From contig CANKZQ010000005.1 of assembly GCA_947488345.1 (NCBI GenBank), positions 62,001 to 126,000 of the forward strand: 64,000 bases of DNA, in the 5' to 3' direction. The notes under the pieces are model-generated. The model ran no database searches, was not told the origin of the DNA, and was given only the letters and a program-made list of their open reading frames with translations. This DNA comes from an uncultured Flavobacteriaceae bacterium (GTDB lineage: Bacteria > Bacteroidota > Bacteroidia > Flavobacteriales > Flavobacteriaceae). Below, piece by piece: positions 1-9,606 of this stretch. Position 1 is the first letter of the stretch. Every line of letters starts with the position of its first letter. Position numbers and translations under genes: made by a program.

Positions 1-2391
1 TTCGGCTCCAATTTTAAAATCTTCTATGGTAGTGCCATCTGGAAGATACGTTTGTAGCCCGTTGAATAATAAATTTTGAATTTCATTACCCACTTCAATG
101 GCCGAATCATCTACCTTATATTTAGTGGTGATTTTTAACTGATTGGATGTACCATAGGTTTTCACTTCTGGAGCGTCACCAAAAACATCTTTAAGAGAGC
201 CTGCAACTTCGGTTGCACTTACACTTTGATCAAAACGAACCGTATATGTTCTACCACCGGTAAAATCAACTCCATAATTAAATCCTTGCGTAAAAATAGA
301 ACCTAAACCTAGAATAACGATGGCTCCAGAAATTACGTAAGCGATTTTACGTTTCTTTAAGAATTCAACATTGATATTTTGGAACCAGCCTTTAGTAATA
401 TTAGTATTAAATGTCATACTTCTATCTCGATCGGCATACCAATCAACTAGTAAACGTGTAATAAATACAGCTGTGATTAATGATGTGGCAATACCTATCA
501 TTAAAGTAGTGGCAAAACCTTTAATCGGACCTGAACCAAAAATGAATAGAATCGCTCCCGTTAAAAACGTAGTAACATTGGCATCAATAATTGCAGATAA
601 GGCTCCCTTTAAACTGAATCCTTCTTTCACGGCTTCTTTCAAAACCAAACCACGAGCTAAGGCTTCTTTAATACGCTCATAAATAATAACGTTCGCATCT
701 ACCGACATACCAATGGTAATAATGATACCTGCAATTCCAGGAAGTGTAAGTACAAAAGCACTCGGAGCTGAAGCAAAAATTCCAAAAATGAACAAAATAT
801 TTACCACTAATGCGATATCTGCAAAAATACCCGCCTTTCCATAATAGAAAAGCATCCAAATTAAAACTAATGAAAGTGCAATCAAAAATGCAATAGTACT
901 GCTATCAATGGCTTCTTGACCTAAAGAAGGTCCAACAACTGAAGATTGAATTATACGCGCCTTTGCTGGTAATTTTCCAGATTTTAAGGCAACTGCTAAA
1001 TCTTGAGCCTCTTTAATTGAGAACTGACCTGAGATTGATGTTCTACCGCCAGAAATAGGTTCGTTCACATTGGGTGCTGAGTAAACACTATTATCTAAAA
1101 CAACAGCTACAAACTTGCCAACATTCGTCTCAGTCATTTTTGCCCATTGCTTAGATGCTCTATTATTCATGGTCATGCTCACCTCTGGGTTTGCACCTAA
1201 CTGATCAAACACTTGACTAGCGTCGGCGATCACGTCTCCTTGAATTGGAGCGACATCTTCTCTGTTGGATTTTATCGCATATAAATTGATTAGCTCTGTT
1301 TCTTTAATTGGCTGAGCATCCCATAAAAATTTAGTATAGACCATGTCTTGTGGGAGCAATGCTCTCACTTCTGGCATGGCTAAGTATCCATTTATGGTGG
1401 CCGTATCTTTCACACTTGCATAAGCTACAATAGAACTTCGATCTTGCTGAGTTCTAGCAATGCTTGGATTCATCAATGCGAACAACGGATTTGCTGCTTT
1501 GGTGTCTATAGAGTCAGTCTCTTCACCTAATAAGGCATTTAACTCTTCTTCCTTCGCCGAAGCTGAATCAATTTCTTTTGTGATTTCAGTCGCAGTATCG
1601 TCCTTCAAAAGATCTGCTAAAACTGTATTGGCTTGAATAAAGAAAGTTCCTGTTTGTGTATTATCATATACCTCCCAAAATTGGAGTTCTGCAGTTTGAG
1701 TAATCAACTTTTTGATACGCTCAATGTCTTTGGCACCCGGTAATTCTATTAAAATTCTTCCTGATTCACCAATTTGAGAAATGTTTGGAGATGTCACTCC
1801 AAAACGATCAATTCTACTTCGTAATACCTCAAATGTCGTGCTTATTGAACTCTTTACTTCCTCTCTTAATTTAGCTTGAACTTCTTCATTTGAAGATTTA
1901 AAATTGATGTTTTTATCCTTAAATAAGATATTTCCAAAAATACTAGGATCACTTAATTTTACCGAACCATTACTTGCATTATCAAATGCATCAAAAAATA
2001 ACTCTAAATAATCACGATCACTATTTTTCTGTTCAGCGGTAGCATCGGCAATTGCTTTGTTAAAAATAGGGTTGGTTGAGTTGTTCGACATCCCAATTAA
2101 AAAATCAGCTACAGATATTTCTAAAGTGGCATCGATACCTCCTTTAAGATCGAGCCCTAAATTAATTGCTTTATCCTGTACTTCATTATAAGTGTACTTG
2201 GTAAATCCGTAATTAACTATTGGTAAATTGGCAATCGAATCTAAGTAAAATTGTTCTTTTACGGCATCGCCATTTCCATATAATTCAGCGTCACCTTCTA
2301 TGGTATTGTTGACCCATGTAAATGATAAGTAGTACACACATATAACACCAAATATAATGGCAAATGTTCTAATCAGTCCTTTGTTCTGCAT
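1..2391 (-). CDS. secDF: Protein translocase SecDF fusion (C-terminus outside window)
   Basis: This is the proton-driven accessory part of the Sec translocon in the inner membrane, which helps pull exported proteins out on the periplasmic side. It is missing from the ORF track because it runs off the window; I read it from the minus strand with an ATG at 2391 and 797 codons visible. A first TM segment follows MQNKGLIRTFAII. The SecD hallmark LGLDLKGG lies near residue 77 and the SecF hallmark GVDFTGG lies near the visible end, so SecD and SecF are fused as is usual in Bacteroidota. Full-length homologues are about 1000 residues, so roughly 200 C-terminal residues are missing. No frameshift is seen. 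Confidence 0.95.
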   Translation of the reverse strand, partial: MQNKGLIRTFAIIFGVICVYYLSFTWVNNTIEGDAELYGNGDAVKEQFYLDSIANLPIVNYGFTKYTYNEVQDKAINLGLDLKGGIDATLEISVADFLIGMSNNSTNPIFNKAIADATAEQKNSDRDYLELFFDAFDNASNGSVKLSDPSIFGNILFKDKNINFKSSNEEVQAKLREEVKSSISTTFEVLRSRIDRFGVTSPNISQIGESGRILIELPGAKDIERIKKLITQTAELQFWEVYDNTQTGTFFIQANTVLADLLKDDTATEITKEIDSASAKEEELNALLGEETDSIDTKAANPLFALMNPSIARTQQDRSSIVAYASVKDTATINGYLAMPEVRALLPQDMVYTKFLWDAQPIKETELINLYAIKSNREDVAPIQGDVIADASQVFDQLGANPEVSMTMNNRASKQWAKMTETNVGKFVAVVLDNSVYSAPNVNEPISGGRTSISGQFSIKEAQDLAVALKSGKLPAKARIIQSSVVGPSLGQEAIDSSTIAFLIALSLVLIWMLFYYGKAGIFADIALVVNILFIFGIFASAPSAFVLTLPGIAGIIITIGMSVDANVIIYERIKEALARGLVLKEAVKEGFSLKGALSAIIDANVTTFLTGAILFIFGSGPIKGFATTLMIGIATSLITAVFITRLLVDWYADRDRSMTFNTNITKGWFQNINVEFLKKRKIAYVISGAIVILGLGSIFTQGFNYGVDFTGGRTYTVRFDQSVSATEVAGSLKDVFGDAPEVKTYGTSNQLKITTKYKVDDSAIEVGNEIQNLLFNGLQTYLPDGTTIEDFKIGAE

Positions 2392-2541
2392 TATCTCTCT
2401 GTTTAAATCTTCTATTTGTAATTAACGCGCAAATATAGTATTTCGAAAATGAATAGCCAATTGTTTTATATTTTTTTATCTATGTAAATAAATGGGTTAA
2501 ACAAATTGAAAACTCGTGACTTATGAAGTCAAATTTAGAAA

Positions 2542-2569
2542 TTGTGAGAAGCAATTTTTACTATATTTA
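2542..2569 (+). promoter_or_regulatory. Putative Bacteroidota promoter of fhs
   Basis: TATATTTA at 2562-2569 fits the -7 consensus TAnnTTTG except at the last base. A TTG at 2542-2544 lies 17 nt upstream, the usual place for the -33 element. It would give an untranslated leader of about 15-20 nt before the fhs ATG. Confidence 0.55.
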
Positions 2570-2590
2570 CATAAGATAATTTAGGATACT

Positions 2591-4267
2591 ATGGCACACC
2601 TTTCAGATATTGAAATTGCACAACAAACGAAAATGCTGCATATTAAAGAAGTTGCAACAAAAATTAATGTCGATGAAGACGATCTAATTCTGTACGGAAA
2701 ACACAAGGCGAAACTACCTTTAGACTTAATTGATGAAGATCAAATTAAGAACAACAATTTAGTTCTTGTGACTGCCTTGACACCAACACCGGCAGGAGAA
2801 GGTAAAACGACGGTTTCTATTGGCTTAACGGAAGGTTTGAATAAGATAGGAAAACAAGCCACGGTGGTATTACGTGAACCGTCGCTAGGGCCAGTTTTTG
2901 GGATCAAAGGAGGTGCCGCTGGCGGAGGTTATTCGCAGGTAGTTCCGATGGAAGATATTAATTTACACTTTACTGGGGACTTTAACGCAGTAGAAAAGGC
3001 GAATAATTTGTTATCGGCTTTGATAGACAATAATCTGCAAAGTAAAACGAACAATCTTAATATAGACCCTCGAACAATTGCTTGGAAGCGCGTTATTGAC
3101 ATGAACGATCGAGCGCTTCGGCAAATAAACATTGGTCTCGGAGGAATATCAAACGGAATTCCGAGAGAAGATGGATTTAATATCACTCCAGCTTCTGAAG
3201 TCATGGCAATTTTATGTATGGCTAAAGATATGGAGGATTTAAAAAAGCGTTTAGGCGATATATTCGTTGGCTTCACGTTTGATAAAAAAGCAATTTTTGC
3301 GCGAGATTTGAAAGCCGAAAATGCTATGGCGATCTTACTAAAAGATGCCATCAAACCTAATTTAGTACAAACTTTAGAACATAATCCGGCGATTATTCAT
3401 GGAGGGCCATTCGCGAATATTGCGCAGGGTACAAATACAATTATTGCGACAAAAATGGGGCTGTCTTTATCTAATTATGTGGTGACAGAAGCAGGTTTTG
3501 GCGCTGATTTAGGCGCTGAGAAGTTTTTAAATATCAAGTCGGCTTATGCTGGATTGAACCCAAAATGTGTTGTATTGGTGGCTACCGTGAGAGCATTACG
3601 CCATCATGGAGGATCTCCAAAAGATGAATACAATACACCAAGTATAGAGCGCGTTTCTAGAGGTTTTGAAAATCTAGAAAAACATATTGAAAACATCCGA
3701 AAGTTTAATATTGAACCAGTAGTGGCTATCAACGCTTTTGTAAGTGATACGGAAGAAGAAGTGACACTAGTAAGACAAAAGTGTAGTGCATTGAAGGTGC
3801 AGGCAGTTGTTTCTAGAGGTTGGGCAGATGGTGGTGAGGGTACCAAAGAATTGGCTGCCGCTGTTGCGGATGTCGTTGAGAATAGGGCGACTCAGTTTAA
3901 GCCATTGTATGATTGGAAATCACCAGTCGTAGAAAAAATTGAAACTATTGCAAAGGAAATTTATGGAGCCGATGGTGTTGATTTTGACAATAAAGCCAAA
4001 CTAAATTTAAGACGTATTGAACGGCTTGGGTTTAATGATTTTGCCATTTGTATGGCTAAAACACAAAAATCATTTTCTGACAATGAAAAACTAACAGGTA
4101 GACCTAAAGGATTTACAATTACCGTACGTGAGATAGAAATTGCTGCAGGAGCTCAGTTTTTAATACCTATTTTAGGTAAAATGATGCGAATGCCAGGTTT
4201 ACCAAGTACGCCGGCCTCTGAGAATATGTCGATTGATAATGATGGTGTTATTTCTGGCTTGTCCTAA
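2591..4267 (+). CDS. fhs: Formate--tetrahydrofolate ligase
   Basis: Fhs makes 10-formyl-tetrahydrofolate from formate, ATP and tetrahydrofolate in the cytoplasm, feeding one-carbon metabolism. The 558-residue length is normal for the family. The ATP-binding segment TPAGEGKTT (about residue 65) and the glycine-rich GIKGGAAGGGYSQV are typical, and the C-terminus MPGLPSTPASE is the family ending. It is a single-gene unit: a divergent promoter region separates it from secDF, and a strong hairpin terminator follows. No oddities. Confidence 0.96.
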   Translation: MAHLSDIEIAQQTKMLHIKEVATKINVDEDDLILYGKHKAKLPLDLIDEDQIKNNNLVLVTALTPTPAGEGKTTVSIGLTEGLNKIGKQATVVLREPSLGPVFGIKGGAAGGGYSQVVPMEDINLHFTGDFNAVEKANNLLSALIDNNLQSKTNNLNIDPRTIAWKRVIDMNDRALRQINIGLGGISNGIPREDGFNITPASEVMAILCMAKDMEDLKKRLGDIFVGFTFDKKAIFARDLKAENAMAILLKDAIKPNLVQTLEHNPAIIHGGPFANIAQGTNTIIATKMGLSLSNYVVTEAGFGADLGAEKFLNIKSAYAGLNPKCVVLVATVRALRHHGGSPKDEYNTPSIERVSRGFENLEKHIENIRKFNIEPVVAINAFVSDTEEEVTLVRQKCSALKVQAVVSRGWADGGEGTKELAAAVADVVENRATQFKPLYDWKSPVVEKIETIAKEIYGADGVDFDNKAKLNLRRIERLGFNDFAICMAKTQKSFSDNEKLTGRPKGFTITVREIEIAAGAQFLIPILGKMMRMPGLPSTPASENMSIDNDGVISGLS

Positions 4268-4277
4268 AAAAAAGAAT

Positions 4278-4313
4278 AAAAAGTCAGTCTCTTATCATAG
4301 AGACTGACTTTTT
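4278..4313. terminator. Bidirectional intrinsic terminator
   Basis: A perfect 15-bp stem (AAAAAGTCAGTCTCT with AGAGACTGACTTTTT, loop TATCAT) sits between the convergent fhs and DUF4097 genes. The A and T runs at its two ends let it work in both directions. Confidence 0.9.
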
Positions 4314-4335
4314 ATTTTTAAAGGATTTTTTTAAT

Positions 4336-5049
4336 CTAAAGCCTCAAATACATATTGCCATTAATCGTTTTTAAACGTAATCTATTGGTGGCTTTGTTAA
4401 TTGTTCCATAAATCTTCTGACCAACATGGCGATTTTTGGATGTAAATTTCAATTTTTCATCAGCATAAATATCACCGTGAATAGTTTCTGCAACTAAGTC
4501 GGCATTGATCATCTTTAAATCAATTTCACCATTAATTGAACTTAAATCTAAATCTCCAGCGTATGTAGCAATTTCAATATCTCCATTAATAAGATCAGCC
4601 GTAAAATTACCTTCGATAATTTCTGATTTTAAATCTCCATTGATACTACTAATTTTAAATCGAGCATTTTTTGGAATATATATTGTGTAATTAAATTCAC
4701 ACAGATCTCCGGTATTGTAACAGTTTCTTTTTCTGTTGGGGTTTTTGTCTAAACAATCTTTACGATATGCTTTATATATTGGCTCTGCTTTAGAAGTGAT
4801 GTAAATGGCACTGTTAGATTCATCAACTTTAAGTTTATATAGGTTTTGAAAAGTATCATCTTCAGTATATATTGAAGCTTTGAAATATACCGTGGGCTTA
4901 TCCCAAGTTTTAACTTCAATATTGTTCGCAAATTTCACATCTATTTCGATAGTCTGATTACTATAATCGATGTTTTTTTCGATAATTTTTTGCGCGAGGG
5001 CTATGTTTGTTACGAGCAGAAATGCTATGATTGAGGTTAAGTTTTTCAT
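4336..5049 (-). CDS. DUF4097-like exported beta-repeat protein
   Basis: A 237-residue protein of unknown function with a Sec signal peptide (MKNLTSIIAFLLVTNIALAQ). The rest is short beta-strand repeats of the kind IEGNFTADLINGDIEIATYAGDLDLSSINGEI, a right-handed-helix pattern seen in DUF4097/DUF2807-type putative adhesins. Its start codon overlaps the stop of the upstream paralogue by 4 nt (ATGA-type overlap), so the two are translationally coupled. It is the last gene of the sigma factor operon. Proposed place: periplasm or cell surface; partner unknown. Confidence 0.75.
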   Translation of the reverse strand: MKNLTSIIAFLLVTNIALAQKIIEKNIDYSNQTIEIDVKFANNIEVKTWDKPTVYFKASIYTEDDTFQNLYKLKVDESNSAIYITSKAEPIYKAYRKDCLDKNPNRKRNCYNTGDLCEFNYTIYIPKNARFKISSINGDLKSEIIEGNFTADLINGDIEIATYAGDLDLSSINGEIDLKMINADLVAETIHGDIYADEKLKFTSKNRHVGQKIYGTINKATNRLRLKTINGNMYLRL

Positions 5050-5840
5050 GATTTTTTTCTTAGGTAAATATTTCCATTAGTACTTCTTAATTTAATTTTT
5101 ACTCCTCCTTTGTTTATCGAGCCTCCAATTCGTTTAGAAGAAACAGATTTCAACCCATTTTTGGCAGGAACAGCCAAATCAAAATTCGTATAAATTTCAC
5201 CGTTCGTTGAACCCATCGTTAGATCTGCAGGCGTATTTTCTGGTAAACTAATATCTACGGCTCCATTGGTAGTGTATACAGTAACTGGTGAGCCTTGATT
5301 TACTTTAGAAAAAGTAACTTCGATAGTTCCGTTTAAAGCATTAGCTGTTAAAGGACCACTAATTTCTTCAATTTTAATACTTCCGTTTAATTCGGCATCA
5401 GCTTCCACTTCTCCTTTGAAGTTGTAAATTTTGATGTTACCATGCCAAGTGCTTTTGACAGATAAATTTTGATTCGCGGGTAAATAAATTTCTGCACTTC
5501 TAGATTTTCTTAAATTTTTTACGATTAAATTGTTTCCTTCTTTAATCACATAAAAGCCTACGTCAGTATTATCAGTGCCTCCTTCGCCAACTAATTTTAA
5601 TCCTTTAGCTCTTGATGAAGACCTTCCATAAGACTTCCCTGCTTTTATTAAAAGCTGATTGTTGCTATGAGTTTTAACTATTACATTTGCTTTTGATTCA
5701 ATTTTTACCCACTCAATTCCTTCGAGTGATTTAGTATAATCTGATTGCCCATTCATTGACACACAAAATAGAAGTGCGATAAATGCTATGGTTGAATTGA
5801 TCATTGAAGATCTATTGAGAGTATTCTTTATAGTGTTCAT
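5046..5840 (-). CDS. DUF4097-like exported beta-repeat protein, paralogue
   Basis: 264 residues with signal peptide MINSTIAFIALLFCVSMNGQ. The mature part repeats the motif TNGxIYxxF/xSTNGNIYLR, like the next gene; both end in NGN(I/M)YLR. The two probably arose by tandem duplication. The track start (MNTIKNTLNRSSMINS) is an ATG; an internal ATG before INSTIAF would give a more ordinary signal peptide and cannot be excluded. Expression is presumably tied to the ECF sigma/anti-sigma pair directly upstream. Confidence 0.75.
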   Translation of the reverse strand: MNTIKNTLNRSSMINSTIAFIALLFCVSMNGQSDYTKSLEGIEWVKIESKANVIVKTHSNNQLLIKAGKSYGRSSSRAKGLKLVGEGGTDNTDVGFYVIKEGNNLIVKNLRKSRSAEIYLPANQNLSVKSTWHGNIKIYNFKGEVEADAELNGSIKIEEISGPLTANALNGTIEVTFSKVNQGSPVTVYTTNGAVDISLPENTPADLTMGSTNGEIYTNFDLAVPAKNGLKSVSSKRIGGSINKGGVKIKLRSTNGNIYLRKKS

Positions 5841-5856
5841 AATTTTCTTTTTTAAT

Positions 5857-6639
5857 TTAAATGATATTCGTTAATGCTATTTCGATTTCCTTTTTTACAA
5901 AAGGTTGTGTTTCTTCTTTTTCTAATAAGTGTTGCATTGGTTTTAATGCTTTTTTTGCTTGAATTTTTACGAGTGCCTGAATCAGTGTCATTTGAATTGC
6001 AGGATCTTTTTCAGTATCTAGGGCTTTGATAAAACCATCTTTTACTTTTTCTGAACTAATGAAATTCTGTAATGCATTGACCGCGGTTAAACGCACGTTC
6101 GTATTTTCATCATTTAGCATACGCTTAACCAAAGCCTCGATAATTTCGGGGTCCAAATCTGTAAATTCTTCAACGTATTCAACACCTTGAATTCTTTTAC
6201 TTGCAGATTGATTATTCATCAAGGCAAGAATGGTGTTTTGTTTACTAATTAAACTTTCATTTTCCAATTTGGCAACCTCGGTTTGATGAAGTTCAGAATT
6301 TTGATATCTACCAATTAGGAAACTGCTAACAACTAATAAAATGGTAGCTGCAATTTGTAAATATGACTTCCAGTTAGTTTTTGGTTTTAATTTCACAACC
6401 TTTGTTCGTTGGAGTTCTTTTTCCTCGGCTATCATTTTCTCAAAATTCATCCGCAAATTCTTACTGGGTTGCTCTAATTCATCATCAGAAACTTTAGCTA
6501 AGAACTCCTGCATTTCCTTTAGCTCTATTTGACATTTGTTGCATGTTTCTAGATGAGTTTTCATTGCTGTGGTTTCATTTTCCGACATATTATTTTCTAT
6601 ATAGTCTACTATTCTATTTTGCACGTTATCACATTCCAT
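5857..6639 (-). CDS. Anti-sigma factor with zinc-finger, one TM and HEAT repeats
   Basis: A 260-residue inner-membrane protein. The N-terminal segment (about 1-40) has the zf-HC2/ZAS pattern of anti-sigma factors, including HLETCNKC. One TM helix (LQIAATILLVVSSFLIG) lies near residue 105. The rest is alpha-helical HEAT-like repeats (ALVKRMLNDENTNVRLTAVNAL; DPAIQMTLIQALVKI) reaching the C-terminus. It begins 1 nt after the sigma gene ends, the usual arrangement for a sigma factor and its inhibitor. By family logic it holds the sigma factor inactive until an envelope signal releases it. HEAT repeats as the sensor domain are unusual. Confidence 0.85.
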   Translation of the reverse strand: MECDNVQNRIVDYIENNMSENETTAMKTHLETCNKCQIELKEMQEFLAKVSDDELEQPSKNLRMNFEKMIAEEKELQRTKVVKLKPKTNWKSYLQIAATILLVVSSFLIGRYQNSELHQTEVAKLENESLISKQNTILALMNNQSASKRIQGVEYVEEFTDLDPEIIEALVKRMLNDENTNVRLTAVNALQNFISSEKVKDGFIKALDTEKDPAIQMTLIQALVKIQAKKALKPMQHLLEKEETQPFVKKEIEIALTNII

Positions 6640-6640
6640 A

Positions 6641-7228
6641 TTATATACTTTGAAAATAAATTTCTTTTAATTTTTTTATTGCTCTATGCGTTCTAACTTT
6701 TACAGCACCTTCAGTGCTTCCAATGATTTCCGCTATTTCATGATATTTAATTTCTTGATAGCGATTCATGATTATCAATTCTCGATCATCTTGACTTAAT
6801 TTGTGGATGGCCCTTTGTAAATGATTTAGTTCTTCTTGATTTGAATTGGTCACTAAACTCTCATCTGCTTTCAGGGTATATTCATTTAATTCACCAGTAC
6901 TTTCCTTTTTTTGTTTTTGGTAGTAACTGGAAAAAATATTTCTAGCTACCGTATAAATCCATGCCGCAAAGTTTCCTTTTTTGTACGATGTTCGATACTT
7001 CATTACTTTATAAAAAACATCTTGTGTTAGGTCTTCACTGACTGATCTGTTATGAATCATCTTATTAAAAAAATTGAAGATACGCACATGATAGCGGTCA
7101 AATAACACAGTGAGCATATCTAACTTTTCATTAGAGACTCCTATCATTAATTCTTCATCTGTTAAATGCTTCAAACTATTTTGGTGGTTTTGGTTCGTTT
7201 CTATTTTTAAATACCAGCGATTTTTCAA
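6641..7228 (-). CDS. ECF-type RNA polymerase sigma factor
   Basis: A 195-residue sigma-70 family factor with region 2 (DRYHVRIFNFFNKMI...SEDLTQDVFYKVM) and region 4 (HEIAEIIGSTEGAVKVRTHRAIKKL). The ORF begins at a TTG; there is no ATG before the conserved LTDEELM, so either TTG is used or a shorter protein starts at the ATG at 7147, which would trim the N-terminus of region 2. I prefer TTG. It heads a four-gene operon: sigma, anti-sigma, then two DUF4097-like exported proteins. It probably controls its own operon. Confidence 0.9.
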   Translation of the reverse strand: MKNRWYLKIETNQNHQNSLKHLTDEELMIGVSNEKLDMLTVLFDRYHVRIFNFFNKMIHNRSVSEDLTQDVFYKVMKYRTSYKKGNFAAWIYTVARNIFSSYYQKQKKESTGELNEYTLKADESLVTNSNQEELNHLQRAIHKLSQDDRELIIMNRYQEIKYHEIAEIIGSTEGAVKVRTHRAIKKLKEIYFQSI

Positions 7229-7255
7229 TTGGTTACATTACCAGTCATTAAAATA

Positions 7256-7284
7256 TAAAAAAAGCCCGAGCAATATGCTCGGGC
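7256..7284 (-). terminator. Intrinsic terminator of mscL
   Basis: An 8-bp GC stem (GCCCGAGC with GCTCGGGC, loop AATAT on the plus strand) is followed on the minus strand by a T run. It lies just beyond the mscL stop codon and separates mscL from the sigma operon transcribed in the same direction. Confidence 0.9.
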
Positions 7285-7312
7285 CTTCATAATAAAATAG
7301 TCTATATCTATA

Positions 7313-7711
7313 TTATTTTTTCAATGCGTCTCTAATTTCAATTAAAAGATCGTTGTCAGATGGTCCAGCTGGTGGAGCATCCGGAGCTGGTTTTTTCATT
7401 TTGTTATATGCTTTTACAATCATAAACATTACGAATCCTACAATCAATAAATTAACAATTGTGTTTACCCATGAACCCCACATGATGGCGTTTTCTGGAA
7501 TAGCCTTACCTGCGGCGTCAACTGTAGCCTCGTCTAACACTATTTTTAGTGCTGCGAAATCCATACCCCCCGCAAAGTGTCCAACTACGGGCATTACAAT
7601 ATTGTTCACAAAACCGTTTACAACACCGCCAATAGCAGTAGCCATTATAACTGCAACGGCAAATTCAACGACGTTGCCAGTCATAATAAAATCCTTAAAT
7701 TCTTTTAACAT
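7313..7711 (-). CDS. mscL: Large-conductance mechanosensitive channel MscL
   Basis: MscL forms a homopentameric inner-membrane pore that opens under turgor and releases solutes after osmotic downshock. At 132 residues it has normal length. The N-terminal amphipathic helix and TM1 (MLKEFKDFIMTGNVVEFAVAVIMATAIGGVVNGFV), the periplasmic loop and TM2 (IVNLLIVGFVMFMIVKAYNKMKK) are all present, followed by the short cytoplasmic helix. It is monocistronic with its own terminator. Confidence 0.97.
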   Translation of the reverse strand: MLKEFKDFIMTGNVVEFAVAVIMATAIGGVVNGFVNNIVMPVVGHFAGGMDFAALKIVLDEATVDAAGKAIPENAIMWGSWVNTIVNLLIVGFVMFMIVKAYNKMKKPAPDAPPAGPSDNDLLIEIRDALKK

Positions 7712-7763
7712 GATTCTTAGTTTTTTAAATGGTTAATAAGCCGCAATATACAAAAATTAACAC

Positions 7764-8870
7764 TTATTTAACAATTCGCTTCACCCGTTGTGAAATGGCT
7801 GTTAGTAACTCATAGGAAATTGTATTTGCTTGTTCGGCAAGATCATTGACGGTTGTTTGATGGTCAAAAATAACAACTTCATCACCTTCTTTGCAGTCGA
7901 TCTTCGTAATATTTACCATAATCATATCCATGCATACATTGCCAATAATCGATGCTTTTTTGCCTTGAATAGTAACGTAGCCCTTGCCATTGCCTAAGGC
8001 TCTATGAATGCCATCGGCATGACCAATGGGGATGGTGGCTGTTTTCATAAACCCATCGGCTTTAAATGCTCGATTATATCCTACACTTTCATTTGGTTCA
8101 ATCATATGAATTTGAGAAATGATAGATTTTAGTGTTATTACATTCTTAAGTTGAGCAGTGATATGTTCGTCATTTGCAAATCCAAAGAGTCCAATACCCG
8201 CACGAACCATCTCAAATTGAGCTTCGTCGGCATAGTTTAAAATACCCGAAGTGTTTAGTTGGTGTAAGATGGGCTTATAGCCAATTTTTTGTTCAAATTC
8301 TAAGGCTGTTTTTTTAAATGATGTAATTTGGTTTTGAGTAAAATCCTTTTCATTAAGGTCTTCTGAAGCTGCTAAATGTGAAAACAATGATGTGACATGT
8401 ATAGCATTAGTATGCTGTAATTTTTCAATAATATAGTCTACATCCTTTTCCCAAAAGCCGAGACGGTTTAAGCCAGTATTGAATTTTACATGAATAGGAT
8501 ATTTTTCTTGCTTTTTAGCTTCCGCGACAGCGATAAAAGCATTTAAAACGCGCGCATTATAGAGATTGGGTTCTAAATGATGTTCTATAATTGTTTCAAA
8601 ATTGATAATTTGTGGGTGCAACACTAATATAGGTGTTTTCACACCGGCATTTCTTAAGGTAACGCCTTCATGAGTATAGGCAACCGCAAAATAATCTACA
8701 CGTAATTGTTGTAAATGGTTCGCAACAATAGCAGCATCACTGCCATATCCAAAAGCCTTTACTACCGCAAGAATTTTTGTCTTATTTCGCAGTTTAGATT
8801 TTATAAACTCAAAGTTGTGTTGTAAAGCATTTAGATCTATTTCGAGAATAGTTTCTTGAACTTGAGGCAT
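7764..8870 (-). CDS. alr: Alanine racemase
   Basis: A PLP enzyme that interconverts L- and D-alanine for peptidoglycan. The PLP-lysine motif is AVVKAFGYGSDA, and the second catalytic region is RAGIGLFGF. I moved the start to the ATG at 8870 (MPQVQETILEIDLNAL): the longer track ORF would run into tdk, and this start lies 1 nt past the tdk stop (tdk ends at 8872). The two genes are therefore tightly coupled. Length then is 368 residues, normal for Alr. Confidence 0.95.
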   Translation of the reverse strand: MPQVQETILEIDLNALQHNFEFIKSKLRNKTKILAVVKAFGYGSDAAIVANHLQQLRVDYFAVAYTHEGVTLRNAGVKTPILVLHPQIINFETIIEHHLEPNLYNARVLNAFIAVAEAKKQEKYPIHVKFNTGLNRLGFWEKDVDYIIEKLQHTNAIHVTSLFSHLAASEDLNEKDFTQNQITSFKKTALEFEQKIGYKPILHQLNTSGILNYADEAQFEMVRAGIGLFGFANDEHITAQLKNVITLKSIISQIHMIEPNESVGYNRAFKADGFMKTATIPIGHADGIHRALGNGKGYVTIQGKKASIIGNVCMDMIMVNITKIDCKEGDEVVIFDHQTTVNDLAEQANTISYELLTAISQRVKRIVK

Positions 8871-8871
8871 A

Positions 8872-9507
8872 TTATTCTTTTTTGGAAGAAATTTTTTCAA
8901 CACCTTCAACCTCAATTTTCACTATTTTTTCTTGCAAGCGTTCTTTGTAATATGCCGCTCTACTTAGCGGTTCATATTCTTCAGTTTCTCCTAAAAACAC
9001 TACGTTGTCGTTTTTCACTTTTCGATGACTGTAATGGGCCAAATTCCCCGTTTTTGTACATACTGCATGTACTTTTGTAACATATTCTGCTGTGGCCATT
9101 AGTGCTGGCATGGGGCCGAAAGGGTTTCCTTTAAAATCCATATCTAAGCCGGCCACAATTACACGTACTCCTCGATTTGCAAGGTCATTGCAAACAGCTA
9201 CAATTTCATCATCAAAGAATTGAGCTTCATCAATACCGACAACCTGAACATCATTGGCAAGAATCCTAATATTTGCAGCGGCGGGTACAGGAGTCGATCG
9301 AATTTCATTGGCATCATGAGAAACAACTTTTTCTTCGTCATAACGAATGTCAACAGCAGGTTTAAAAATCTCCACTTTCTGCTTGGCAAACTGAGCACGT
9401 TTGAGTCGTCTAATAAGTTCTTCGGTCTTGCCAGAGAACATAGAGCCACATATTACTTCTATCCAACCGAATTGTTCTGCGTGATTTACTGTATTTTCAA
9501 GAAACAT
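8872..9507 (-). CDS. tdk: Thymidine kinase (type II)
   Basis: It phosphorylates thymidine to dTMP in nucleotide salvage. The P-loop is [12 protein letters not shown], and DEAQFFDDE is the Walker-B-like segment. I chose the ATG at 9507 ([17 protein letters not shown]), giving 211 residues; the track extension upstream is hydrophobic, not part of the family, and runs into the divergent gene. The C-terminal zinc-binding Cys pairs usual in the family appear reduced (only [14 protein letters not shown] is seen). It is followed at once by alr. Confidence 0.93.
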   Translation of the reverse strand: MFLENTVNHAEQFGWIEVICGSMFSGKTEELIRRLKRAQFAKQKVEIFKPAVDIRYDEEKVVSHDANEIRSTPVPAAANIRILANDVQVVGIDEAQFFDDEIVAVCNDLANRGVRVIVAGLDMDFKGNPFGPMPALMATAEYVTKVHAVCTKTGNLAHYSHRKVKNDNVVFLGETEEYEPLSRAAYYKERLQEKIVKIEVEGVEKISSKKE

Positions 9508-9606
9508 TTTGTAATTTTCGGCGTTGTAATGATTAAAAAAGAATTGTTGATCAAAAAACAAATTTATTAAAAATAGTAGTCCTTTTATAATTAAAGACAT
9601 CAATTT

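Noticed and set aside
2929-3354. Minus-strand ORF of 141 residues inside fhs
   Set aside because: It lies wholly within a clear plus-strand gene; composition is that of an antisense shadow.
7353-7736. Plus-strand ORF of 127 residues over mscL
   Set aside because: Antisense of a well-conserved MscL; no family signature.
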